From contig JBFMBS010000005.1 of the NCBI GenBank assembly GCA_040755055.1, positions 1 through 64,000 of the forward strand: a stretch of 64,000 nt of DNA, written 5' to 3'. The stretch is from DYJK01 sp040755055. Lineage in GTDB: Bacteria > Bacteroidota > Ignavibacteria > Ignavibacteriales > Melioribacteraceae. Each line of letters starts with the position of its first letter. The stretch's first letter is position 1. Both the position numbers and the translations under genes were made by a program. Shown here piece by piece: positions 34,949 to 42,316 of this stretch. A model generated the notes under the pieces. That model worked only from the letters and a program-made list of their open reading frames with translations, was not told the DNA's origin and ran no database searches.

Positions 34949-35473
34949 TTACAATTTATCATTTAACATTGTCTTTAAAAGTTTCCTTCCCCGTGCTTTA
35001 ATTGCCGGGCTTCCGTTTATCATCAAGTTTTCTATCTTAATTACCAACCTACGTTTAAGTTTGGCGTCGTTAGCGGATAATTTCGCGAGTGACTGCATAG
35101 AGCAGACTTTTACAATTATGCTTCCCTCTTCAGCCATCCACTTGAATAGGTGGTTGACAACTTTTTCTTTTTCAGATTTTGTAAAATTTAAATAGCCAAG
35201 CATTAGGGCAATATGCCAGTTAACTTCTTTCTGCTTAAAGTTGAGAAGATTCTTAAGAATAGTTCTTTTGTGGGGTTTTAACAAGCCGGGATTTTTCTGT
35301 GCAACTTTTTCAGCAGCGTCGGCACACCGGGAGCGTATTACCGGGTCGTTGTGGAATATCCCTTTAAATATTTCATCAAACAATTCCCGGTTTTTGCCTA
35401 TGAGTTTTACGACTTCGTTCGATTTTCCGATTGAGCGGAGATCACCACCCTTTAGAAGATCATAAACTGTCAT
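34949..35473 (-). CDS. HEAT-repeat-like protein
   Basis: 174 aa, all helical, no signal peptide. Repeating units such as NDPVIRSRCADAAEKVAQKNPG, VNWHIALMLGYLNF and SIIVKVCSMQSLAKLS fit HEAT/armadillo repeats, which bind proteins or nucleic acids. No catalytic motif. It starts 4 bp after the stop of the MOSC gene, so the pair is probably co-transcribed. Confidence 0.75.
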   Translation of the reverse strand: MTVYDLLKGGDLRSIGKSNEVVKLIGKNRELFDEIFKGIFHNDPVIRSRCADAAEKVAQKNPGLLKPHKRTILKNLLNFKQKEVNWHIALMLGYLNFTKSEKEKVVNHLFKWMAEEGSIIVKVCSMQSLAKLSANDAKLKRRLVIKIENLMINGSPAIKARGRKLLKTMLNDKL

Positions 35474-35476
35474 TAT

Positions 35477-36283
35477 TTATTTCCACTCGAGGTTCTTTAA
35501 TTCCTCGCCTACTTTCACAATTCCTTTGCCTTCATGAAGAAGATTTTGTCCAAACATAATCTTAGTCTCAATTTTTCTATAACCCGATAAAGTTTTAAGC
35601 GGTTCTTTACCCCGTTGAGCAGTTTCCTGGTTGGTTGTGGTGATTATACATCGCGAGCATGGTTTTACCGGGTAAAATATAACATCGCCAAGTTTGAAAC
35701 TTTTCATCCGGTCTTCGTCAAACGGTTCGCCGCCAGCGAATACAAAATTAGGACGGAAACGATTCATCGGTAATTTTTCTTCTAGACGGTTGTTTAGGTC
35801 ATCGAGCGATGCTTGCCCGATAACTAAGAAAGGAAATCCATCTGCAAAACTAACGACCTCATTTTTTGATGCATATTTTTTGTCAACATACCTATTGGCT
35901 CTTTCCGGCATATGCACGAGCCGGCATTTTATTTTCAATGCCTCACTCAGCCAACTGTCCGCATCCGGCGAAACAAAATCTGCTGCAACTGGGTCGTTCC
36001 ACACAATTACTTTAGATTTCTTATATGGTTCTTTCCCGGTATCGATTGAAAAACTATCACCCGTTTTTTTATGACTCAGCACCAAAGTTTGGTTATCAAT
36101 TCTAACGTTAATTAATGCCATTTGCGGAACGATCCGTTGAGTTATGTATAAATTGTTTTCATCAGTAATCATCCAGCGCCGGTCATATTTTAATCCGCGG
36201 TCCGTAACCTCTGCCTCCTTCAAACTAATTCCGGCGAGCGATTTAACCGGGTAAATAAATATTTCACTCAGTAAGTAATTCAT
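35477..36283 (-). CDS. MOSC-domain protein (YcbX/mARC-like)
   Basis: 268 aa. N-terminal MOSC beta-barrel (LSEIFIYPVKSLAGISLKEAEVTDRGLKYDRRWMI) and a C-terminal MOSC domain with RFRPNFVFAGGEPFDEDRMKSF and PCSRCIITTTNQETA. The conserved Cys of PCSRC is the expected molybdenum ligand. Relatives reduce N-hydroxylated compounds such as 6-hydroxylaminopurine using the molybdenum cofactor. No C-terminal 2Fe-2S ferredoxin domain is fused, so an outside electron donor is needed. Confidence 0.9.
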   Translation of the reverse strand: MNYLLSEIFIYPVKSLAGISLKEAEVTDRGLKYDRRWMITDENNLYITQRIVPQMALINVRIDNQTLVLSHKKTGDSFSIDTGKEPYKKSKVIVWNDPVAADFVSPDADSWLSEALKIKCRLVHMPERANRYVDKKYASKNEVVSFADGFPFLVIGQASLDDLNNRLEEKLPMNRFRPNFVFAGGEPFDEDRMKSFKLGDVIFYPVKPCSRCIITTTNQETAQRGKEPLKTLSGYRKIETKIMFGQNLLHEGKGIVKVGEELKNLEWK

Positions 36284-36340
36284 AAAAAATGTTAAATGTT
36301 GGATGGTAAATTATAAATGTATCGATCGACTATTTTTTAA

Positions 36341-36694
36341 TTATTTAATCTTTGCTTGTGAAGTTTTCACAATTTTCGTCAAGATCTTTATAATTTGTTC
36401 TGTTTCTAGCATTAATGGTTTATAATCATAATTTGATAAATTGCTTCTTGACAATAATCTTAACCAATACCTTGTTTCTCTGGCTTCTTTTGATGCTATT
36501 GACAGTTTAGTTATAAAATCTTTCTTCGTCTGTGCCGCATTAGCTTCCTCAACATTTGCTCCTATAGAGGTGCCGCTTTTTAAAATTTGTTTTGAAAGTA
36601 TGTATTCATTTTGTTTTATGTGATATTTATATAAATCAACTATTTTCAAAGCGAATTCAAACGATTTATCCAATATAATATTTTCTTTATCCAT
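36341..36694 (-). CDS. Four-helix bundle protein (23S rRNA intervening-sequence family)
   Basis: 117 aa. SFEFALKIVDLYKY, LSKQILKSGTSIGANVEEANAAQTKKDFITKLSIASKEARETRYWLRLL is the family signature (S23/IVP, avd-like). These small pentameric basic proteins are best known from intervening sequences in 23S rRNA and from diversity-generating retroelements. Here it stands alone, with no rRNA or reverse transcriptase nearby. Function unknown. Confidence 0.9.
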   Translation of the reverse strand: MDKENIILDKSFEFALKIVDLYKYHIKQNEYILSKQILKSGTSIGANVEEANAAQTKKDFITKLSIASKEARETRYWLRLLSRSNLSNYDYKPLMLETEQIIKILTKIVKTSQAKIK

Positions 36695-36761
36695 GATAAG
36701 ATCTATATAAATTATTATTTAGTTGTATTTAATTTAATATTTAGCATTTAATATCCAACAT

Positions 36762-37544
36762 TTATTTCTGTAATATCTTTAAAGAGAAGAGTATCTCGCG
36801 CGAAGTTTTATTCCTTAAAGCGGCTGTTTCTTCAAACGTTTTCCCCTCTATGTTGAATGCAAAGAAATAAACGTCTTTTTCTTTTTCAATATAACCCACA
36901 AGCCAGCCGATCCATGATCCATCTTCTTTATGACCGGTACCGGTTTTAAATTTCAATTTGCTTTCACCGTAGATTTCTTCGCTCATTATGTCTTTAACTA
37001 TATCAATAGATCTTTTTGAAAACGGTAGATTGTATTTGTAAAACCTTTTAAGAAACTCAACTTGTTCATCGGCAGAAATTTTTAATGAATTATCAAGCCA
37101 GAAAGTATCGATTTTTTCCCCGATCTTACCGTTGCCGTAACTCAGGGCATCGATATATTTCACCATTCGTTCTCTGCCTACACGTCGTGCAAGTTCCTGG
37201 TAATACGGAACACACGAAACTTGAATAGCTGTGCGCAGTGTATGATCCTTGTTCCAATCGCTAATCCATCTTTTAATTCCATCCCACTCGATTACAAAAT
37301 CTGCATCTTTAATAACGCTGGTTTCCAATCCAATCAACGAGTTTGGAATTTTAAATGTTGATGCCGGTGAAAATCTTTCGGCACATCTCTGTTCATCATA
37401 CCGAAAGTATTTCTCCCGGATTTTATCATATATTACAATACATCCGCTGTGATTATTAAAATATTCAGAGATATTTGCGGAATCAATCTGTGCATGAATA
37501 GCAACCGCTGTAAATAAAAACACGAACAAGTTTAATGTTCTCAT
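36762..37544 (-). CDS. Class D beta-lactamase (OXA-like)
   Basis: 260 aa with signal peptide (AIHAQ, to about 19). All class D motifs are present: STFK at residues 62-65 (nucleophile Ser62 and carboxylatable Lys65), SCV at 110-112, YGN at 136-138 and KTG at 200-202, with W149 near the active site. This predicts periplasmic serine hydrolysis of beta-lactams; spectrum cannot be read from the sequence. A chromosomal single gene without mobile-element flanks, so likely intrinsic. BlaR-type sensors share this fold, but no N-terminal membrane sensor is present. Confidence 0.93.
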   Translation of the reverse strand: MRTLNLFVFLFTAVAIHAQIDSANISEYFNNHSGCIVIYDKIREKYFRYDEQRCAERFSPASTFKIPNSLIGLETSVIKDADFVIEWDGIKRWISDWNKDHTLRTAIQVSCVPYYQELARRVGRERMVKYIDALSYGNGKIGEKIDTFWLDNSLKISADEQVEFLKRFYKYNLPFSKRSIDIVKDIMSEEIYGESKLKFKTGTGHKEDGSWIGWLVGYIEKEKDVYFFAFNIEGKTFEETAALRNKTSREILFSLKILQK

Positions 37545-37637
37545 CTCTCTGCCTTTTATTGGAATTTGGAAAACAAATTTTGGTTATTGCCGGGTCGTTG
37601 TAAAATCTAACTGCTAAGATAATATCTTTAAAATAAT

Positions 37638-37664
37638 TAAGGTGATCTAAAATCGATCACCTTA
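37638..37664. terminator. Hairpin after the hvf operon
   Basis: TAAGGTGATC (37638-37647) pairs with GATCACCTTA (37655-37664) around a 7-nt loop. It lies 27 bp beyond the hvfD stop and before the beta-lactamase start on the same strand. The downstream run (ATTATTTTAAAG) is T-rich but not ideal, so termination may be partial. Confidence 0.6.
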
Positions 37665-37690
37665 TAGATTCAATGAAGAGGGTAATTGGG

Positions 37691-38143
37691 TTAGTTATGT
37701 GGGGTTTGTTTCTTTGAAAGAAAATTGTCTAAACTGAATTTACCCGGACCGAAATTAATCAGGGTTAATAAAAGCAAAATATAATAGAGCGGTATTTCAA
37801 AACCATTGTTCCCGGCTTCAAAACCGTTGGGTAGATGAACCGTAACTATCGCTACGAGCATAACAACTATTAACGGGATAGAAATTATTCGTGTTGCTAA
37901 TCCCAATGTTAACAATGCAACGCCGGCTATTTCCGTTGTAGCAGATAAGTAAGCATTCACTCCGGGCAATGGTATGCCAAGTTCGGTAAACCACTCAACA
38001 ATTCCTTCCATATTCTGCCATTTGTTAATTGCCGGCGTGTAAAAACCATATGCTAAAATTAATCTCATTAAGAACAATAAAATATTCTTTAATACTCCGT
38101 TGTTTTCCAATCGATCGAAAATTTTATTTACTATTGCTGTCAT
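37691..38143 (-). CDS. DoxX-family membrane protein (HvfD-like)
   Basis: 150 aa, four TM segments. LRLILAYGFYTPAINKWQNMEGIVEWFTELGIPLPGVNAYLSATTEIAGVALLTLGLATRI is a classic DoxX pattern. In HvfABCD/bufferin loci the DoxX gene closes the operon; its job is unknown (a redox or export role has been proposed). It overlaps hvfC by 20 bp. A second, unrelated-context DoxX gene is at 56159-56593. Confidence 0.9.
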   Translation of the reverse strand: MTAIVNKIFDRLENNGVLKNILLFLMRLILAYGFYTPAINKWQNMEGIVEWFTELGIPLPGVNAYLSATTEIAGVALLTLGLATRIISIPLIVVMLVAIVTVHLPNGFEAGNNGFEIPLYYILLLLTLINFGPGKFSLDNFLSKKQTPHN

Positions 38144-38897
38144 TCTTAAATCCTAATATGAATTTATTGTTTATCATATCCGTAATAAATTGATATGAAT
38201 TTTTTTTAAGTGTTGATTTATCAACCTGGAATGTTTCTTCTGCCGATTCATAAATATCGATTAACGGTTTTGATCCCTCCAACAATCTTGCAATCAGCCA
38301 GGCATAATAAACCGACAAGTTGACAAATTGAACCTTAAAAGTTTTTGGTTCACGGTAGATGAGTACAAAGTAATTTCCCTGGTCGTCTTTCTTAATTTCT
38401 TTTGAACCCTTGAGATGTACCGGGTATTGTAATTTTATAATATTAAACTCCGGATTAAGCACTAACACATCATTTAACAAGTTACCTTCGACGGCAAATT
38501 GCGGAGGTATCTTATCTTCCATCATGTAAACTTCAATCTCGGTCCATTCAAAAAGAAGAAGATCATTTAAGTGAGGATATTTCAGCGCCAATTCGTCCCC
38601 ATATTTTTTGGTAAACCGGCAGAATTCGTACGGCATCTTCCAGATTTCATTTGATTGGCAATTGTGGTTGCAGAAAAATTTTTCCACCAAATCGTTCCAT
38701 TCATCCTCATCAAGCAGATCATATGTTATCGGGAATGCCGATTGCAAGCTGTCGTTCAGAACATTATAAACAAGTTTGCGGTAGTAATGAACCCGGTTCT
38801 CGGTCAATCCTTCTACGTTATTAAGGACGCCGGTTCGTACGTAATTAGCCAAAGAGCTTTGTTGGGTTCTGGTATATTCATGCAACTGCGTGTTCAT
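38124..38897 (-). CDS. DUF2063 partner protein of the RiPP oxidase (HvfC-like)
   Basis: 257 aa, soluble. N-terminal YTRTQQSSLANYVRTG and VHYYRKLVYNVLNDSLQSAFPITYDLLDEDEWNDLVEKFF match DUF2063 (once named putative DNA-binding domain). In HvfBC/BufBC pairs this protein binds the precursor and presents it to the DUF692 oxidase. It overlaps hvfB by 20 bp and hvfD by 20 bp, so strongly coupled expression is expected. Confidence 0.88.
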   Translation of the reverse strand: MNTQLHEYTRTQQSSLANYVRTGVLNNVEGLTENRVHYYRKLVYNVLNDSLQSAFPITYDLLDEDEWNDLVEKFFCNHNCQSNEIWKMPYEFCRFTKKYGDELALKYPHLNDLLLFEWTEIEVYMMEDKIPPQFAVEGNLLNDVLVLNPEFNIIKLQYPVHLKGSKEIKKDDQGNYFVLIYREPKTFKVQFVNLSVYYAWLIARLLEGSKPLIDIYESAEETFQVDKSTLKKNSYQFITDMINNKFILGFKNDSNSK

Positions 38898-39723
38898 GGT
38901 TCCATGCCCTTCTGCAAATATTTTCCATTAAACTCATTTCATGCTGTAATTCTGCAAGTTCCGGAATGTTAAAATCTCTTTCTAAAAGTACCGGAACGTT
39001 TTTAGGAAGTTTGTTAACGGTGTACTCAAATAGTTCGTAAACGGGTATAATAATCGGCTCGCCGTGCGTATCAATTATAAGGTCTGGTTCAACTTGTTCA
39101 TGCCCGGCCATGTGAATATATTCCACGCGGTCGAGAGGTAACTGATCCAAAAACTTTTCCGCATTGTATTTATGATTAAAAGCATTTACGTATATGTTGT
39201 TAACATCTAGGAGAAGGTTGCAATCGGCTTCGGCAACAACGGCATTGATGAATTCTGCTTCGGTCATTTCTGCTGCTACCGGTGTGTAATAAGAAACATT
39301 CTCGATTGCAATTTTTCTTTCGAGAAAATCCTGGACTTCCCTTATACGCTTGGAAACATGATGAACAGCGTCCCACCTAAACGGAATCGGAAGAAGATCA
39401 TACAAATGTGCATTATCGCATTTTGTATAGCTGAGATGTTCGGAATAAATTTTTATATCGTATGTTTTTAAAAAGTTTTTGACCCTTCCCAAGAAATTCC
39501 AGTCGATGGGATCCGGGCTGCCGATAGAAAGCGATAACCCGTGCATATAAATCGGGTATTGTTCGGCAACTTTATCGATGATATTTTTCCAGTAACCGCC
39601 GATACCCATCCAATTTTCCGGTGCAACTTCTACGAATGCCGGTGTGAGAATTTTCTTTTCAAGAAATTCTTCGGCAAAATCTTTCCGGAAACCGATACCG
39701 ATATGTTTATTCGCTCTGTTCAT
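38878..39723 (-). CDS. DUF692 multinuclear non-heme iron oxidase (HvfB-like, MNIO)
   Basis: 281 aa TIM-barrel. Metal-binding motifs of the family are visible: YMHGLSLSIGS, YSEHLSY, AIENVSYYTP, LLLDVNNIYVNAFNH, IHMAGHEQ, DTHGEPI and LLERDFNIPEL. MNIOs convert Cys residues of precursor peptides to oxazolone/thioamide groups using two or three iron ions and O2. Gene order precursor-MNIO-DUF2063-DoxX is that of HvfABCD/bufferin loci. The ATG is 70 bp after the precursor stop. Confidence 0.93.
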   Translation of the reverse strand: MNRANKHIGIGFRKDFAEEFLEKKILTPAFVEVAPENWMGIGGYWKNIIDKVAEQYPIYMHGLSLSIGSPDPIDWNFLGRVKNFLKTYDIKIYSEHLSYTKCDNAHLYDLLPIPFRWDAVHHVSKRIREVQDFLERKIAIENVSYYTPVAAEMTEAEFINAVVAEADCNLLLDVNNIYVNAFNHKYNAEKFLDQLPLDRVEYIHMAGHEQVEPDLIIDTHGEPIIIPVYELFEYTVNKLPKNVPVLLERDFNIPELAELQHEMSLMENICRRAWNHEHAVA

Positions 39724-39792
39724 CGCTCTTCCTTTTTAATAATTTGTAAATACTACCCTCTCGTTATTTTATAAAGAGAGGGTTGATAATTA

Positions 39793-40326
39793 TTACTTCT
39801 TTGAGCTGGATGTTTTTACCGAATCTTTTTTGTCGCCGCCGCATTTACCTTCGCCGCACTTGTGGTCTTTGGCTTTGCTTTCGGATTTTTTATCACCGCC
39901 GCATTTGCTTTCACCACACTTGTGATCTTTGGCTTTACTTTCGGATTTCTTATCACCGCCGCATTTGCCCTCACCGCACTTGTGGTCTTTGGCTTTGCTT
40001 TCGGATTTCTTATCGCCGCCGCATTTACCTTCACCGCATTTTGCATCTTTAGCTTTGCTATCGGTTGAAGAACCGGCTTTAGAACCTGAGGCATTCTTAT
40101 CTTTAGAATCAGTTTCGTTACCGCATTTCATTTCCAGTATAGAACCGTGAGCTGGTGCGGTTCCAAGTAAGGAGGTACGTACTTCTGCACCACTTCCTAA
40201 ATTGCTGTAGTTGAATAAGTTTTCGGCACGGAGAACTTGCGGCGATGCTGCACCGAAAACTGCCCCGGCAATTATAGAGCTTGCTAAAAGTACACGTTTA
40301 GAATTGATTTTTGATGTATTGCTCAT
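39793..40326 (-). CDS. HvfA/bufferin-like RiPP precursor with four Cys repeats
   Basis: 177 aa. A long signal peptide (residues 1 to about 34, SKRVLLASSIIAGAVFGAAS) leads into NLGSGAEVRTSLLG, a conserved HvfA feature. The C-terminal half holds four units of 20 residues (SESKAKDHK-CGEGKCG-GDKK) with CGEGKCG at 97-103, 117-123 and 157-163 and the variant CGESKCG at 137-143. Nine Cys in all, eight in the repeats plus Cys68 (KCGNE). In known systems EGKCG cysteines become oxazolone/thioamide copper ligands. GAGGG lies 4 bp before the ATG. Confidence 0.92.
   Translation of the reverse strand: MSNTSKINSKRVLLASSIIAGAVFGAASPQVLRAENLFNYSNLGSGAEVRTSLLGTAPAHGSILEMKCGNETDSKDKNASGSKAGSSTDSKAKDAKCGEGKCGGDKKSESKAKDHKCGEGKCGGDKKSESKAKDHKCGESKCGGDKKSESKAKDHKCGEGKCGGDKKDSVKTSSSKK
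39841..40055 (-). repeat. 60-bp tandem repeat inside the RiPP precursor gene
   Basis: Three full copies (39841-39900, 39901-39960, 39961-40020) and a partial fourth (40021-40055). Each encodes one 20-residue Cys unit. Copies differ at a few silent or conservative positions, and 39901-39960 carries the Gly-to-Ser change. In-frame expansion is an easy way to change copper-site number. Confidence 0.92.
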
Positions 40327-40365
40327 ATGACCCTCGTTTTTATGATTAGTGAATTTACTGATGTG

Positions 40366-40393
40366 TAGACGGGAGGTGTTGGTATTCCTTACA
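40366..40393 (-). promoter_or_regulatory. Candidate ECF promoter of the hvf operon
   Basis: On the minus strand TGTAAG (40393-40388) and CGTCTA (40371-40366) are separated by exactly 16 bp, the ECF TGTAAC-N16-CGTC form. It lies in the 81-bp gap between the anti-sigma and hvfA genes and would start RNA about 30 nt before the hvfA ATG. The adjacent ECF sigma gene is the obvious candidate activator (inference). Confidence 0.6.
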
Positions 40394-40407
40394 GAAGAAA
40401 AATAATT

Positions 40408-40647
40408 TTATTGCCCCAGATTTTTTTCCAGGTCTTCTTTTTCTTTTGCGGTCAAAGAATCTTCGGAGGTAATGCTGATCGAATTGATCGAAATCAATTT
40501 GCTCTGCTTCTCGAACATCTTGCAAAATTTGCATATGGCCAGGTGAACCAGCAGTCTTATCCTTTCCATAAGACTGATTTTCCCTTCCTCTTTTTTAATT
40601 ATTGCAAGAGTTGCTTCTTTGCAAGTTATCATGATAAATTTTTTCAT
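40408..40647 (-). CDS. Zinc-finger anti-sigma factor-like protein
   Basis: 79 aa. ITCKEAT near the N-terminus and HLAICKFC (H-x3-C-x2-C) form the zinc-binding motif of zf-HC2/ChrR-type anti-sigma domains. No TM segment is visible, so it should be a soluble redox- or metal-responsive anti-sigma factor. It starts 2 bp after the ECF sigma gene. Copper or thiol oxidants could release the sigma factor by attacking the cysteines (inference). Confidence 0.85.
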   Translation of the reverse strand: MKKFIMITCKEATLAIIKKEEGKISLMERIRLLVHLAICKFCKMFEKQSKLISINSISITSEDSLTAKEKEDLEKNLGQ

Positions 40648-40649
40648 GT

Positions 40650-41219
40650 TTATTTAACGAACCAATTTTTTTCAATGCACGCACGCAACTGCAGCTTAGC
40701 CCGGTGTATCACAACCCAGTAGTTAGACGAGGTTATAGTTAATTCCTTACAAATCTCATCCGACTCTTTCTCGTCAAGATATTTCAATGTAAATACAATC
40801 CTTGATAGTTCGGAGAGTCTCTGCAAACATTTGTTAAGTATATCAAAAAATTCTTTAGACTCCAGCGCATTGTTATAATCAGCATTCCAGCCGGTCGGAA
40901 CCATTTGGCTTTTCCAGTGTCCTTTATCGTCGAAATAATCTTCGAGTGCATTTTCGCATTCGTCCAGTTCGGTTAGAATTTCATTCGATTTTTTTCTGTA
41001 GTAGTCGATGATTTTATTTTTTAAAATTAAGAAGAGCCAGTTTTTTTCGGATATCTCCCCTTTAAACGAATCGATATTGCGGTATGCGGCAAGATATGTT
41101 TCCTGAACAAGATCTTTTGCGGTTTCCCTATCATTAACACGCAGAATGGCGAAACGGAAAAGCAGATCGGAGTATTTTTTAACCCACTCTTTTGGATTCA
41201 GTAGTTCAGGCATTTTCAC
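40650..41219 (-). CDS. ECF sigma factor linked to the hvf RiPP operon
   Basis: 189 aa. Region 2: YSDLLFRFAILRVNDRETAKDLVQETYLAAYRNIDSF, NWLFLILKNKIIDYYRKK. A linker with DDKGHWKSQMVPTGW is seen in sigma factors next to copper/RiPP operons, as I recall. Region 4: LSRIVFTLKYLDEKESDEICKELTITSSNYWVVIHRAKLQLRACIEKNWF. The start could also be ATG 41213. It overlaps the VOC gene by 14 bp and is followed by its anti-sigma gene. Confidence 0.93.
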   Translation of the reverse strand: MKMPELLNPKEWVKKYSDLLFRFAILRVNDRETAKDLVQETYLAAYRNIDSFKGEISEKNWLFLILKNKIIDYYRKKSNEILTELDECENALEDYFDDKGHWKSQMVPTGWNADYNNALESKEFFDILNKCLQRLSELSRIVFTLKYLDEKESDEICKELTITSSNYWVVIHRAKLQLRACIEKNWFVK

Positions 41220-41538
41220 TTTTCCTAATCTCTAAAAATTCTACCGGTGCCCCATTATCTATTATAAATGCTACCCTTACTCCTTCCGAAGGGCAGTTCG
41301 GTTCGATCAATATTTTTTTCCCTTTGATAGCTTCCTCTAAATTTTCCACTTCGAACGCTACATGGGGAATCGTCTTTACCAATTCGGGCGTGGGCGACCC
41401 TTCTTCAAATCTCATCCATTCAATTTTGTACGGACTTGCATCGTAACCGGAAACGTATAATTTATATTCGGCAAGATAGGTCTCACCCTCTTTAATTTCT
41501 TTTGTCGGAATACCGAGATGATGGTATTTAAGATTCAT
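41206..41538 (-). CDS. VOC-superfamily (glyoxalase-fold) protein
   Basis: 110 aa, one VOC module. KYHHLGIPTKE (first metal His) and IPHVAFEVENLEEAI are family marks, ending in PVEFLEIRK (Glu). It resembles the methylmalonyl-CoA epimerase branch, but is too short and divergent to assign. It overlaps the enoyl-CoA hydratase gene by 4 bp and the sigma gene by 14 bp. Confidence 0.82.
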   Translation of the reverse strand: MNLKYHHLGIPTKEIKEGETYLAEYKLYVSGYDASPYKIEWMRFEEGSPTPELVKTIPHVAFEVENLEEAIKGKKILIEPNCPSEGVRVAFIIDNGAPVEFLEIRKSENA

Positions 41539-42311
41539 GATTTGTCTTTGAATGACTTAATATATTTCTTTGTGAATTCGCTAAGCACCAATCGACCGCT
41601 TATTTCTGCGCGCTCCTCTAACAGTTTGTCCCAATTTTCTGTTCCTTCCCAAAATATTTTTTTCATTTCTTTGATTGCTTCGGGATTGCAAGCAGCAATT
41701 TTTTTTGCGAGTGCAGAAACAGCTTCATCAAGATCGTGATTTGTAGCGAATACTTTTGTGAAAAGTCCGTTCTGTTTAGCCCAAAAGGAATCATGCCAAT
41801 CGCCATCAACAGCCATCGTAACAAAAGCGGTCTTACCTACCTTTCTTTCTATTGCCGGTCCAACAACAAATGGTCCTATGCCGAGTAATAATTCGCTCAG
41901 TCTAACCGAGGCTTCGTTTGAAGCGAGCGTATAATCTGCTGCTGCCGCAATTCCAACACCGCCTCCAACACATTTGCCGTGCACACGCGCAATAATAATT
42001 TTTTCACATTTGCGCATGGCGTTAATCAATTGACCGAATAACATGAAAAAAGCTTTGCCGGTTTTAAAATCCTTAATTGCAGCCAGTTCATCGAAAGACG
42101 CACCGGCGCAGAATGTTTTTTCACCCTCGCTCCTGATGATAATTACTTTTGCGTTTTTATCGGAAGAGAGCTTTTCAATTTGGGCCGTAATCTCCTTAAT
42201 CATTTTGGACGGAAGTGAATTACTCTTGGGATGGTGAAAACTTAAAGACGCAATCCCATTTATGATATTAACATTAACTTTACCGGTTTCCATATCGCCT
42301 CCTATGAACAA
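41535..42311 (-). CDS. Enoyl-CoA hydratase/isomerase-family protein
   Basis: 258 aa crotonase fold. FHHPKSNSLPSKMI, AKVIIIRSEGEKTFCAGASFDELA (oxyanion-hole Ala-Gly-Ala) and ARVHGKCVGGGVGIAAAADYTLAS (second oxyanion GGG). The Glu positions of classical hydratases are not clear (LLLGIGPFVVG), so the reaction may differ. Overlaps the VOC gene; starts 5 bp after the HAD gene stop. Confidence 0.9.
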   Translation of the reverse strand: MFIGGDMETGKVNVNIINGIASLSFHHPKSNSLPSKMIKEITAQIEKLSSDKNAKVIIIRSEGEKTFCAGASFDELAAIKDFKTGKAFFMLFGQLINAMRKCEKIIIARVHGKCVGGGVGIAAAADYTLASNEASVRLSELLLGIGPFVVGPAIERKVGKTAFVTMAVDGDWHDSFWAKQNGLFTKVFATNHDLDEAVSALAKKIAACNPEAIKEMKKIFWEGTENWDKLLEERAEISGRLVLSEFTKKYIKSFKDKS

Positions 42312-42316
42312 AATTG

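Noticed and set aside
39841..40055. Regular 60-bp repeats resembling a CRISPR array
   Set aside because: No spacers; the repeats are contiguous and encode the Cys units of the RiPP precursor in frame.
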